Below, one piece after another: positions 49,400 through 56,859 of a stretch of DNA of 64,000 bases. The first letter of the stretch is position 1; the number at the start of each line of letters is the position of its first letter. The stretch covers positions 62,001 through 126,000 of the forward strand of contig NZ_JARGEN010000034.1 of assembly GCF_029211125.1 (NCBI RefSeq), in the 5' to 3' direction. The notes beneath the pieces are model-generated. The model did no database searches. It was not told the origin of the DNA and was given only the letters and a program-made list of their open reading frames with translations. The DNA is from Curvibacter soli. GTDB taxonomy: Bacteria > Pseudomonadota > Gammaproteobacteria > Burkholderiales > Burkholderiaceae_C. The translations under genes were made by a program, and so were the position numbers.

Positions 49400-50431
49400 A
49401 TGACGACGACGATCGACGACATCCAAGACCCCGCGCTGGCCGCGCGCCTGCAGCACCTGCTGGACCACAAGACCAAGCCCGTGGGCGCGCTGGGCCGGCT
49501 GGAGGCGCTGGCGCTGCGCATCGGCCTGGTGCTGGGCACCGAGGCGCCCGCGCTGCAGGCGCCTCAGATGCTGGTGTGCGCCGCCGACCACGGCCTGGCC
49601 GCGCGCGGCGTGTCGGCCTACCCGAGCGACGTGACCTGGCAGATGGTGGAGAACTTCCTCGCCGGCGGCGCGGCGGTCAGCGTGCTGGCGCGCCAGCACG
49701 GGCTGGCGCTGACGGTGGTCGATTGCGGTGTGCGGCACGACTTCCAGCCACGCCCGGCCCTGGTGGTGCGCAAGGTGGCGCCAGGCACGCGGGACGCATC
49801 CGCCGGTCCGGCGATGACGCCCGCCGAGCGCGACGCCGCCATCGCCAACGGGCGCGAGGTGGTGCGCGCGCTGCCCGGCAACGCGCTGCTGCTGGGCGAG
49901 ATGGGCATCGGCAACACCTCCGCCGCGTCGCTGCTGCTGGCGCGGCTGGAAGGGCTGGACATCGCCGATTGCACCGGCGCGGGCACGGGGCTGGATGCCG
50001 CCGGCCTGGCGCGCAAGACCGCCGTGCTGCGCGAGGTGCTGGCCCTGCACGCGCAAGCCGCAGCGCCGCTCGATGCGCTGGCCGCCCTTGGCGGGCTGGA
50101 GATCGCCACCCTCGTGGGCGCGGTGCTGCAGGCCGCCGCCGAGCGGCGCGTCATCGTGGTCGATGGCTTCATCACCGGCGCTGCGGTGCTGGTGGCCGCG
50201 CGTATTGCGCCCGCCGTGCTGCAGCGCTGCGTGTTTGCCCACCGCTCGGGCGAGCGCGGCCATGCGCTGATGCTGGAGCGGCTGGACGCGCAGCCGCTGC
50301 TGGATCTGGACCTGCGGCTCGGCGAGGGCTCGGGCGCGGCGCTCGCGTGGCCGCTGCTGGTGTCGGCCTGCGCCGTACTGCGCGAGATGGCGAGCTTCGA
50401 GTCCGCGGGCGTGTCGCAGCGCGGCGCGTAG
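49400..50431 (+). CDS. cobT: Nicotinate-nucleotide-dimethylbenzimidazole phosphoribosyltransferase
   Basis: A 343-residue enzyme activating 5,6-dimethylbenzimidazole with nicotinate mononucleotide for the lower ligand of cobalamin. Blocks: LDHKTKPVGALGRLE, MLVCAADHGLAARGVSAYP, LLGEMGIGNTSAASLLLA, VVDGFITGAAVLVA and LRLGEGSGAALAWPLL (catalytic Glu near 316). Start MTTTIDDIQDPALAARL, 130 bp after cobQ; the gap holds an A repeat and a B remnant. Confidence 0.95.
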   Translation: MTTTIDDIQDPALAARLQHLLDHKTKPVGALGRLEALALRIGLVLGTEAPALQAPQMLVCAADHGLAARGVSAYPSDVTWQMVENFLAGGAAVSVLARQHGLALTVVDCGVRHDFQPRPALVVRKVAPGTRDASAGPAMTPAERDAAIANGREVVRALPGNALLLGEMGIGNTSAASLLLARLEGLDIADCTGAGTGLDAAGLARKTAVLREVLALHAQAAAPLDALAALGGLEIATLVGAVLQAAAERRVIVVDGFITGAAVLVAARIAPAVLQRCVFAHRSGERGHALMLERLDAQPLLDLDLRLGEGSGAALAWPLLVSACAVLREMASFESAGVSQRGA

Positions 50432-50451
50432 TGGCGCGCGCGTTCTCTTTC

Positions 50452-51603
50452 CTACAGGCTACCGACCCGGTTGCGCCCGCTGTGCTTGGCCCGGTAGAGC
50501 GCGTGGTCGGCGCGCGCCAGCATGGCGTCGATGCCGTCCCCGGGGCCCTGCAGAGTGGCGAGGCCGATGCTCACCGTGCAGCGCGGCAGGCTGGGGCTGG
50601 GCATGGAGACGCGCTGGCGGATGCGTTCGGCGGCCACCTGGGCGGCGGGCAGGTCGGTTTCGGGCAGCAGGGCGACGAATTCCTCGCCGCCGTAGCGGCC
50701 GAAGCGGTCCTGGATGCGCAGCGTGTCGCGCACCCGGCGCGCGAAGCCGGCCAGCACGCGGTCGCCGGTCTGGTGGCCGTAGGTGTCGTTGACGGCCTTG
50801 AAGTGGTCCAGATCCAGCAGCAGCAGCGCCATGGCGTGGCCGCGGCGGCGCGAGCGCTCCAGCTCCTCCGCGCAGGCGTCGAGCAGCGCGCGGCGCGAGA
50901 GCGCGCCGGTCAGCGCGTCGTGCGTGGCGAGCTGCTCGAACACCCCGCGCAGCCGCTCGGTGACCATGAGGATGACGCCCAGGTTGGCGAGCGGCATGGT
51001 GATCGCGGAGCCAATGAAGTAGAAGGTCAGTGCCAGCGTCTTGCCCGCCGGGTCGGCGTAGCCGCTCCACCATCCGAAGGTGAAGCACAACAGCATCAGC
51101 TTGACGGCGATGGCCGCCAGCGCGGTATAGAACGTCAGGCGCGTGCCCAGCGTGGGCTGGAGCCGGCGCGCCAGCAGCCATGCATGGCGGGCGCAGACCA
51201 CGGCGATGCTGGCCGCCATGGTGGCGGCGCGCGCCTCGAAGTCGTCGCGCCCGTAGGTGAACCAGGCCAGCAGCGCGACCACCGCCGCAAGCGGCACGCT
51301 CCAGCGCCAGGGCGCGGGCTCCAGGTCCACCATCTGCTGGCTGCCGGCGTAGTAGAGCCACAGGCCCGTGAGCAGCAGCAGGTTGGCCGCGAGGATCGAG
51401 ATCGCGTCGGGAATCATCCCGCGCAGCCCGATCAGTGCCGACGCGATGCCGCACAGCAGCGGCGCCGCGGCCCAGGCGCGCAGGCTGCGCAGGTGCGGGT
51501 AGCTGCGCCGCAGCGCGAACAGCACGAACGCCATCTGCAGGCTCAGCACCGCCAGCACTAGCAGGATGCTGCGGGCTTCCAGGCCCAGGTGGAGCTGCGG
51601 CAT
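50452..51603 (-). CDS. Membrane-bound diguanylate cyclase (GGDEF)
   Basis: A 383-residue protein: about six hydrophobic segments in residues 1-205, then a GGDEF domain (about 215-380). The active site reads RYGGEEF, so catalysis is expected, and RIQD five residues before it fits the inhibitory I-site (RxxD). DHFKAVNDTYGHQTGD is the substrate-binding block. It makes cyclic di-GMP at the inner membrane; the membrane sensor matches no named family I recognise. Stop lies 20 bp after the convergent cobT stop. Confidence 0.92.
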   Translation of the reverse strand: MPQLHLGLEARSILLVLAVLSLQMAFVLFALRRSYPHLRSLRAWAAAPLLCGIASALIGLRGMIPDAISILAANLLLLTGLWLYYAGSQQMVDLEPAPWRWSVPLAAVVALLAWFTYGRDDFEARAATMAASIAVVCARHAWLLARRLQPTLGTRLTFYTALAAIAVKLMLLCFTFGWWSGYADPAGKTLALTFYFIGSAITMPLANLGVILMVTERLRGVFEQLATHDALTGALSRRALLDACAEELERSRRRGHAMALLLLDLDHFKAVNDTYGHQTGDRVLAGFARRVRDTLRIQDRFGRYGGEEFVALLPETDLPAAQVAAERIRQRVSMPSPSLPRCTVSIGLATLQGPGDGIDAMLARADHALYRAKHSGRNRVGSL

Positions 51604-51619
51604 AGGGCGTGGGGCCGAC

Positions 51620-52264
51620 TCAGCGCGCCGGCGCGGGCGTCTTGGGCTGGTAGTCGCACCAGGGCGCCACGCGGCACTGCCAGCACTGCGGCTTGCGCGC
51701 CTGGCAGACGTAGCGGCCCAGCAGAATCAGCCAGTGGTGGGCGTGCAGCAGGTAGGCGGACGGCACGCGCTTCATGAGCTTCAGCTCCACCTCCAGCGGT
51801 GTCTTGCCCGGCGCCAGGCCGGTGCGGTTGGCCACACGGAAGATGTGCGTATCGACCGCCAGCGTCGGCTCACCGAAGGCCACGTTGAGCACCACGTTGG
51901 CCGTCTTGCGGCCCACGCCGGGCAGCGATTCGAGCTCCTCGCGCGTGCGCGGCACCTCGCCGCCGAAGCGCTCCACCAGGATGCGGCAGGTCTCCATCAG
52001 GTGCCGGGCCTTGCTGCGGTACAGGCCGATGGTCTTGATGTAGCCCTCCAGTCCTTCCTGGCCCAGCGCCAGGATCGCCTGCGGCGTGTTGGCCACCGGG
52101 TACAGGCGGCGCGTGGCCTGGTTCACGCTCACGTCGGTGGCCTGGGCCGAGAGGAGCACGGAGCAGAGCAACTCGAACGGGCTCGTATACTCCAACTCGG
52201 TTTCGGGTCTTGGGTTGGCCGCCTGCAGCGTGGCGAAGAACGGCCCGATGTTTTCTTTCTTCAT
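51620..52264 (-). CDS. nth: Endonuclease III
   Basis: A 214-residue HhH DNA glycosylase/AP lyase removing oxidised pyrimidines. LLSAQATDVSVNQATRRLYP, the hairpin LPGVGRKTANVVLNVAFG (catalytic Lys), AVDTHIFRVANRTGL (catalytic Asp) and the C-terminal 4Fe-4S ligands CQARKPQCWQC...C are all present. Start MKKENIGPFFATLQ. Divergent from the aminotransferase gene with only 18 bp between starts. Confidence 0.95.
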   Translation of the reverse strand: MKKENIGPFFATLQAANPRPETELEYTSPFELLCSVLLSAQATDVSVNQATRRLYPVANTPQAILALGQEGLEGYIKTIGLYRSKARHLMETCRILVERFGGEVPRTREELESLPGVGRKTANVVLNVAFGEPTLAVDTHIFRVANRTGLAPGKTPLEVELKLMKRVPSAYLLHAHHWLILLGRYVCQARKPQCWQCRVAPWCDYQPKTPAPAR

Positions 52265-52282
52265 TGCCCTTGATTCTCTCCC

Positions 52283-53488
52283 ATGGCACTCCCCTTCGCC
52301 GCACGGCTCGACAACGTCGAAACTTCCGCCATCCGCGAGCTGTTCAAGCTGCTCGGCAAGCCCGGCATCATCAGCTTCGCGGGCGGCTTCCCCGACGCGG
52401 CGATGTTCGACGTCGAGGGCTTGCGCGAAGCCAGCAGCCACGTGCTGACCCACGCGCCTGGCGCCGCGCTGCAATATGGCGCCACCGAGGGCTACCAGCC
52501 GCTGCGCGAGCAGCTCGTGCAGTTCATGGCAACCAAGGGCGTGGGCCTCGCGCCCGAGGAACTGATCGTCACCACCGGCAGCCAGCAGGCGCTGGACCTG
52601 CTGGGCAAGGCCATGATCGACCCGGGTGACGCCGTGATCGTCGAAGGCCCCACGTTCCTGGCCACCATCCAGTGCTTCCGCCTGTACGGCGCGCGGGTCA
52701 TTGCCGCGCCCGTGGACAGCCACGGCGCGCGGGTGGACGAGCTGGAGCGGCTGATCGCGGAGCACCGCCCCAAGCTCGTGTACCTGATCCCCACCTTTGG
52801 CAACCCCACGGGCGCCACCCTGACGCTGGAGCGCCGCAAGCGCGTGCTGGAGCTGGCCGCGCGCACGCGCACGCTGGTGGTGGAGGACGACCCCTACGGC
52901 GACCTGTACTTCGGCGAGCCGCCGCCCGATTCGCTGCTGGCCCTGAGCACTGACGTGCCCGGCAGCCGCGACTGGCTGGCCTACTGCGGCTCGCTCAGCA
53001 AGGTGCTGTCGCCGGGCCTGCGCATCGGCTGGCTCAGCGGGCCTGCCGAACTGCTCGCCAAGGCCACGATGTGCAAGCAGTTCAGCGACGCGCACACCAG
53101 CACCTTCGCGCAGGCCACCGCCGCCGAATACCTGCGCGCCGGGCGCATGCCGGCCACGCTGGCGCACGTGCGCGCGGTGTACGCCGAGCGCGCCCGCGCC
53201 ATGTGCGACGCGCTGCGCAAGGAGCTGGGCGACGCCATCGCCTTCAGCGAGCCCGGCGGCGGCCTGTTCGTCTGGGCCCGGCTGACGGGCGCGGGCGGCA
53301 AGGTGGCCGATGCCGGGGTACTGGCCAAGCGCGCCATCGAGAAAGGTGTGGCCTTCGTGCCCGGTGCGCCGTTCTACGCCACCGAACCGGATGCGGCCAC
53401 GCTGCGCCTGAGCTTCGCCACCGCCGACGTGGACAAGATCCGCGAAGGCGTGGAGCGCCTGGCGCTGGCGCTGTGTAGCCACGCATAA
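52283..53488 (+). CDS. PLP-dependent class I/II aminotransferase (MocR/2-aminoadipate type)
   Basis: A 401-residue fold-type I aminotransferase. N-terminal ISFAGGFPDAAMFDVEGL and YGATEGYQPLREQLVQFM are typical of the 2-aminoadipate/aromatic transaminase (LysN/MocR-catalytic) group; the PLP lysine is in YCGSLSKVLSPGLRIGW, preceded by VEDDPYGDLYF and NPTGATLTLERR. There is no GntR-type DNA-binding domain, so it is an enzyme rather than a regulator. Amino-acid substrate not determinable. Element C copy 4 follows. Confidence 0.88.
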   Translation: MALPFAARLDNVETSAIRELFKLLGKPGIISFAGGFPDAAMFDVEGLREASSHVLTHAPGAALQYGATEGYQPLREQLVQFMATKGVGLAPEELIVTTGSQQALDLLGKAMIDPGDAVIVEGPTFLATIQCFRLYGARVIAAPVDSHGARVDELERLIAEHRPKLVYLIPTFGNPTGATLTLERRKRVLELAARTRTLVVEDDPYGDLYFGEPPPDSLLALSTDVPGSRDWLAYCGSLSKVLSPGLRIGWLSGPAELLAKATMCKQFSDAHTSTFAQATAAEYLRAGRMPATLAHVRAVYAERARAMCDALRKELGDAIAFSEPGGGLFVWARLTGAGGKVADAGVLAKRAIEKGVAFVPGAPFYATEPDAATLRLSFATADVDKIREGVERLALALCSHA

Positions 53489-53510
53489 TCCCCCTCCCGC
53501 GTACGTCCAT

Positions 53511-53680
53511 CTAGTAGTCAGTATTCGATGCTTGGCGGCACCAATAAAAGCGATGCGTTGTGGCGCAGGGCAAGGCGCAAACCACAGCGATAGCCGTCGC
53601 TATCGCTATGGTTTTTGCAACGCCGCCATGCGGCAAAAGGCGCGGTTTCATGTGCTGCTTGGCGTTGAACACTGCACTAG
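53511..53680 (+). mobile_element. Element C, copy 4
   Basis: 170 bp, left end degenerate (CTAGTAGTCAGTATTCGATG) and right end intact (GTTGAACACTGCACTAG), inner palindrome GCGATAGCCGTCGCTATCGC present. Lies between the aminotransferase and DUF6172 genes. Confidence 0.85.
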
Positions 53681-53705
53681 GGCGCTTCGCCCCCCGAAGG
53701 ACCCC

Positions 53706-54014
53706 ATGAGAAAGACTTTCCAACTGCGCATCGAAGGCAGGCACCCGGACCGGGTGCTCGACGCGGTGAAGCACGAGATCCGCAAGTACCTCCGGCGCGA
53801 GCGCCGGCGCGCGCTGCCGCCCGGCGTGGACTACTGGGATTTCGACTGCAGGTTCGGGCGCACGCAGGAAGATGCGCAGTCCGTCCACTTGGCCACGCTC
53901 ATCGGCCTGGTCGACATGGTGGCCGGCGAGGGCGGCGAGCAGTGCTATGTGGAAATCCTGGCCACGCACGGGCATCGCCTGGCCCGGCCCGTGGACGGCG
54001 CCGCTGCCGCTTAG
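53706..54014 (+). CDS. DUF6172-like small cytosolic protein
   Basis: A 102-residue protein MRKTFQLRIEGRHPDRVLDA, KHEIRKYLRRERRRALP, PGVDYWDFDCRFG, resembling a small conserved family (DUF6172) of proteobacteria with no known role. The basic helix RKYLRRERRR may contact nucleic acid. ATG 53706 is the only good start. Its 3' end overlaps the convergent rhlE stop by 4 bp. An element C copy just upstream may carry or displace its promoter. Confidence 0.75.
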   Translation: MRKTFQLRIEGRHPDRVLDAVKHEIRKYLRRERRRALPPGVDYWDFDCRFGRTQEDAQSVHLATLIGLVDMVAGEGGEQCYVEILATHGHRLARPVDGAAAA

Positions 54015-55306
54015 CCGCCGCTGCGCGCGGCAGCGGCCCGCAGCCGGTCTTTCTTGCTCGGGCGGCGGCCCTTGATGCCGCCGGCCCCGGGCGCTGGCGG
54101 CGCTGCCGCTTCTGTGGGCTCGAGGCCCGGGACCTGTTCGCGCGGCAGGCTCATGTGCTGCCGCTTTTCGATCAGGCGGAAATGCGCTTCGGTGCCCGCG
54201 CTCACGAAGCTGGCGGCCAGGCCGCTTTCCCCGGCGCGGCCGGTGCGTCCAATGCGGTGGACGTAGTCGGTGGCCGAGCGCGGCAGGTCATAGTTCACCA
54301 CCACCGGCAGCCGCGCGATGTCGATGCCGCGCGCGGCCAGGTCGGTGGTGACCAGCACCTCCCAGCGCTCGTCCTTGAACTCGTCGAGCATCTGCTTGCG
54401 CGCCGCCGGGCCCAGGTCGCCATGCAGGGCGATGGCGAAGATGCCCGCCTGGTAGAGCTTGTCCGCCACCAGTTCGGCGGCATGCCGGGTGGCGACGAAG
54501 ACCAGTACGCGCTGCCAGCCGTTCTCCTTGACCAGATGGCGCAGCAGGGCGGTGCGCCGCGCGGCATCGACCTGGATCGCCCGCTGCAGGATGGCGGGCT
54601 CGCTGCCCGGGGCCTGCGGGATTTCCACCCGCAGCGGCTCGCGCAGCAGGCCCTCGACCAGGGTGCGCACGGCTGGCGCGAACGTGGCGGAGAAGAACAG
54701 GTTCTGCCGCCGGGGCGGCAGCAGCGCCAGCACGCGGGCCAGTTCGTCGGCGAACCCCAGGTCCAGCAGGCGGTCGGCCTCGTCGAGCACCAGCATGCCG
54801 GCATGGGAAAGCTTCAGCGCGTTGTGCTCCACCAGGTCGAGCAGGCGCCCGGGCGTGGCCACCACCACGTCGGCGCCGCCGCGCAGGCCCATCATCTGCG
54901 GATTGATGGAGACGCCGCCGAACACCACCGCCACCTTCAGCGGCTGCGGCAGGCCCTGGGCCAGGCGGCGCAGCACCTCGCCCACCTGCGCCGCCAGCTC
55001 GCGCGTGGGCACCAGCACCAGCGCGCGGATACGCCGGGGCGCTGCGGCAGGCGCGCCTTCCTGCAGCCGCTGCAGCAGGGGCAGCGCGAAGGCGGCGGTC
55101 TTGCCCGAGCCGGTCTGGGCCAGGGCCAGCACGTCGGCACCGCGCAGGATGGCCGGTATGGCTTGCGCCTGCACGGGTGTCGGTGCAGAAAACCCCGATG
55201 CGTCCGCGGCGCAGACGAGCGCGGGGGACAGGCCGAAGGAGACGAAGGTCATGGGTGCCGCCGGGTTCTGGCCGGGCGGGGTCGCGGGCAGCGGTGCGGA
55301 CGGCAT
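54011..55306 (-). CDS. rhlE: DEAD-box ATP-dependent RNA helicase
   Basis: A 431-residue helicase with Q motif FSAPTPVQAQAIPAIL, motif I AQTGSGKTAAF, motif II LDEADRLLD, motif III FSATF, and C-terminal motifs TTDLAARGIDI and HRIGRTGRAG. Basic C-terminal tail (GRRPSKKDRLRAAA). Likely in RNA remodelling or ribosome assembly; RhlE is the closest fit by layout, but other small DEAD-box proteins are possible. ATG 55306 overlaps the serB stop (ATGA), indicating coupling; ATG 55252 is an alternative. Confidence 0.9.
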   Translation of the reverse strand: MPSAPLPATPPGQNPAAPMTFVSFGLSPALVCAADASGFSAPTPVQAQAIPAILRGADVLALAQTGSGKTAAFALPLLQRLQEGAPAAAPRRIRALVLVPTRELAAQVGEVLRRLAQGLPQPLKVAVVFGGVSINPQMMGLRGGADVVVATPGRLLDLVEHNALKLSHAGMLVLDEADRLLDLGFADELARVLALLPPRRQNLFFSATFAPAVRTLVEGLLREPLRVEIPQAPGSEPAILQRAIQVDAARRTALLRHLVKENGWQRVLVFVATRHAAELVADKLYQAGIFAIALHGDLGPAARKQMLDEFKDERWEVLVTTDLAARGIDIARLPVVVNYDLPRSATDYVHRIGRTGRAGESGLAASFVSAGTEAHFRLIEKRQHMSLPREQVPGLEPTEAAAPPAPGAGGIKGRRPSKKDRLRAAAARSGG

Positions 55307-56019
55307 CAGGCGTGCACCACTTCCAGTACCCGGTCCAACCCGCCGCTGTCGATGGCCAGCATGGCCTGGGTGCGCACGCGCGGCTTGGCGTGGTAGGCCA
55401 CGGAGAGCCCGGCCTCGGCCATCATGGGCAGGTCGTTGGAGCCGTCGCCCACGGCGATGGCCTGCCTGGGGCTGGCGCCGAGCAGCGAGGCCACTTCGAG
55501 CAGCGTGCGGCGTTTCTCCGCGCCGTCGCAAATGTCGCCCCAGCTTTGCGGTACCACGCGGCCCGTGAGGATGCCGCCGGCTTCCTCGAGCAGGTTGGAG
55601 CGCGCGAAGTCGATCCCCAGGCGCTGGCGCACGCGCTCGGCGAAGAAGGTGAAGCCGCCCGAGACCAGCAGCACCTTCAGGCCCGCAGCCTTGCAGGCGG
55701 CGATGAGCTGTTCGGCGCCGGGGTTGATGCGCAGGCGCTCGTCGTAGACCTGCTGCAGCGCCGCCACGGGCACGCCCTGCAGCAGCGCCACGCGCTGGCG
55801 CAGGCTTTCCTTGAAGTCCTTGATCTCGCCGCGCATCGTGGCTTCGGTGATGGCGGCCACCTCGGCCTTCTTGCCCACGGCGTCGGCGATCTCGTCGATG
55901 CACTCGATGTTGATCAGCGTCGAGTCCATGTCGAACGCGATGAGCCGGAAGTCGGCCAGCCTGAGTGGCGGGGTGAAGCGCTGGATGACGAGGCCGGGGG
56001 CATAGGGGATGGTGTTCAT
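55306..56019 (-). CDS. serB: Phosphoserine phosphatase
   Basis: A 237-residue HAD phosphatase making L-serine from phosphoserine. The nucleophile motif FDMDSTLINIECIDEIA (DxDST), VSGGFTFFAERV (motif II Ser), and AVGDGSNDLPMMAEAGLSVA (motif IV) are present; the N-terminal ACT domain of E. coli SerB is absent. Start MNTIPYAPGLVIQRF. It overlaps rhlE by one ATGA. An A-type repeat lies immediately upstream. Confidence 0.95.
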   Translation of the reverse strand: MNTIPYAPGLVIQRFTPPLRLADFRLIAFDMDSTLINIECIDEIADAVGKKAEVAAITEATMRGEIKDFKESLRQRVALLQGVPVAALQQVYDERLRINPGAEQLIAACKAAGLKVLLVSGGFTFFAERVRQRLGIDFARSNLLEEAGGILTGRVVPQSWGDICDGAEKRRTLLEVASLLGASPRQAIAVGDGSNDLPMMAEAGLSVAYHAKPRVRTQAMLAIDSGGLDRVLEVVHA

Positions 56020-56021
56020 GC

Positions 56022-56074
56022 TTCTATTTTGATAGCTTCAAGCCCTGGCGGAATAAGCGCTGGGGCTGGATTCG
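56022..56074 (-). repeat. Dispersed repeat family A, copy before serB
   Basis: Plus strand TTCTATTTTGATAGCTTCAA then AATAAGCGCTGGGGCTGGAT: the reverse form of the family unit, located between the ParE toxin stop and the serB start. Confidence 0.68.
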
Positions 56075-56078
56075 ATGT

Positions 56079-56408
56079 TCAACTTTCATCGCCACCCAGC
56101 AGGCTGTCCTGGATGTCGCGCTGCCCGTGCAGGATGCGCCAGATGTCGATATGGTTCGGGCGCTCCAGGTAAAACACCAGGTAGGGAAAGCGTTTGCAGG
56201 GCCAGCATCGCAAACCCGCCAGGCCCAGCGCATGCGCATACCGGGGCGAGCCGGTGGCCGGGTGGCGGCGGATGTGCGCGATGGCCTGCTCCAGCGCCAG
56301 GACGAAGGCCTCGGCGGTCTGCGGCGCCTGCTGCTCCAGGTAGTAGCCGATGGCTTCATGCCCATCCCGGCTGGCGCGGGCACGGCGTATGGCGGGCCTG
56401 GCGGTCAC
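56079..56408 (-). CDS. parE: ParE/RelE-superfamily toxin
   Basis: A 109-residue toxin-like protein: VTARPAIRRARASRDGHEAI, GYYLEQQAPQTAEAFVLALE, QAIAHIRRHPATGSPRYAHA, RCWPCKRFPYLVFYLERPNH, IDIWRILHGQRDIQ match ParE proteins, which poison DNA gyrase. The start is GTG 56408, overlapping the antitoxin stop (GTGA). The pair is complete and in the standard antitoxin-first order. Whether it is active is unknown. Confidence 0.88.
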   Translation of the reverse strand: MTARPAIRRARASRDGHEAIGYYLEQQAPQTAEAFVLALEQAIAHIRRHPATGSPRYAHALGLAGLRCWPCKRFPYLVFYLERPNHIDIWRILHGQRDIQDSLLGGDES

Positions 56409-56644
56409 TGCGCGGAGCCGGTCCGAATGGACTGCCGCAGGCTGTCGAAGTACGCTGCGTCGAATTCGCCCATGGGTTCGGAGCGTGCCCCGTCCAGCAG
56501 CAGCTCGCGCAGGCGGATGCGTTCCTGGTCCCTGCGGATCAGTTCGCGCACGTATTCGCTGGCCGTGCCGTAGCCGCCGCTGGACACCTGGGCGTCCACA
56601 TGGATTTTCAGCGCATCGGGCAGCGAGATGTTCATGGTGCTCAT
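56405..56644 (-). CDS. parD: ParD-family antitoxin
   Basis: A 79-residue ribbon-helix-helix antitoxin: MSTMNISLPDALKIHVDAQV, then SSGGYGTASEYVRELIRRDQ and a C-terminal toxin-binding tail. MNISLP is the DNA-binding strand of ParD/CopG proteins. ATG 56644 is chosen; ATG 56635 (MNISLP) also possible. Overlaps the toxin gene and probably represses the operon with it. Confidence 0.9.
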   Translation of the reverse strand: MSTMNISLPDALKIHVDAQVSSGGYGTASEYVRELIRRDQERIRLRELLLDGARSEPMGEFDAAYFDSLRQSIRTGSAQ

Positions 56645-56731
56645 GGCCGCATCGTAGTTTTCCTGCCAAATTTTGGCAAACATGGAGGTGAGTATCTGCT
56701 GCCCGGCATGCTGCCCGGCAGCGGTATTTGC

Positions 56732-56786
56732 TTCTGTTTTGATAGCTGCATTCGCTTATGGGATAAGCGCTGGAGCCTGATTCGAC
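56732..56786 (-). repeat. Dispersed repeat family A, copy upstream of parDE
   Basis: Plus strand TCTGTTTTGATAGCTGCATT then ATAAGCGCTGGAGCCTGATT. Lies between the parD start and the mfd stop (same strand), so the parDE pair is bracketed by A repeats (see also 56022-56074). Confidence 0.72.
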
Positions 56787-56859
56787 ACTGAATCAAAAGG
56801 CACTCTCTGCCATCTGGTTCTGCGGGATGCGTACGGCCGGGCTGGCGCCGCTGCGGAAG

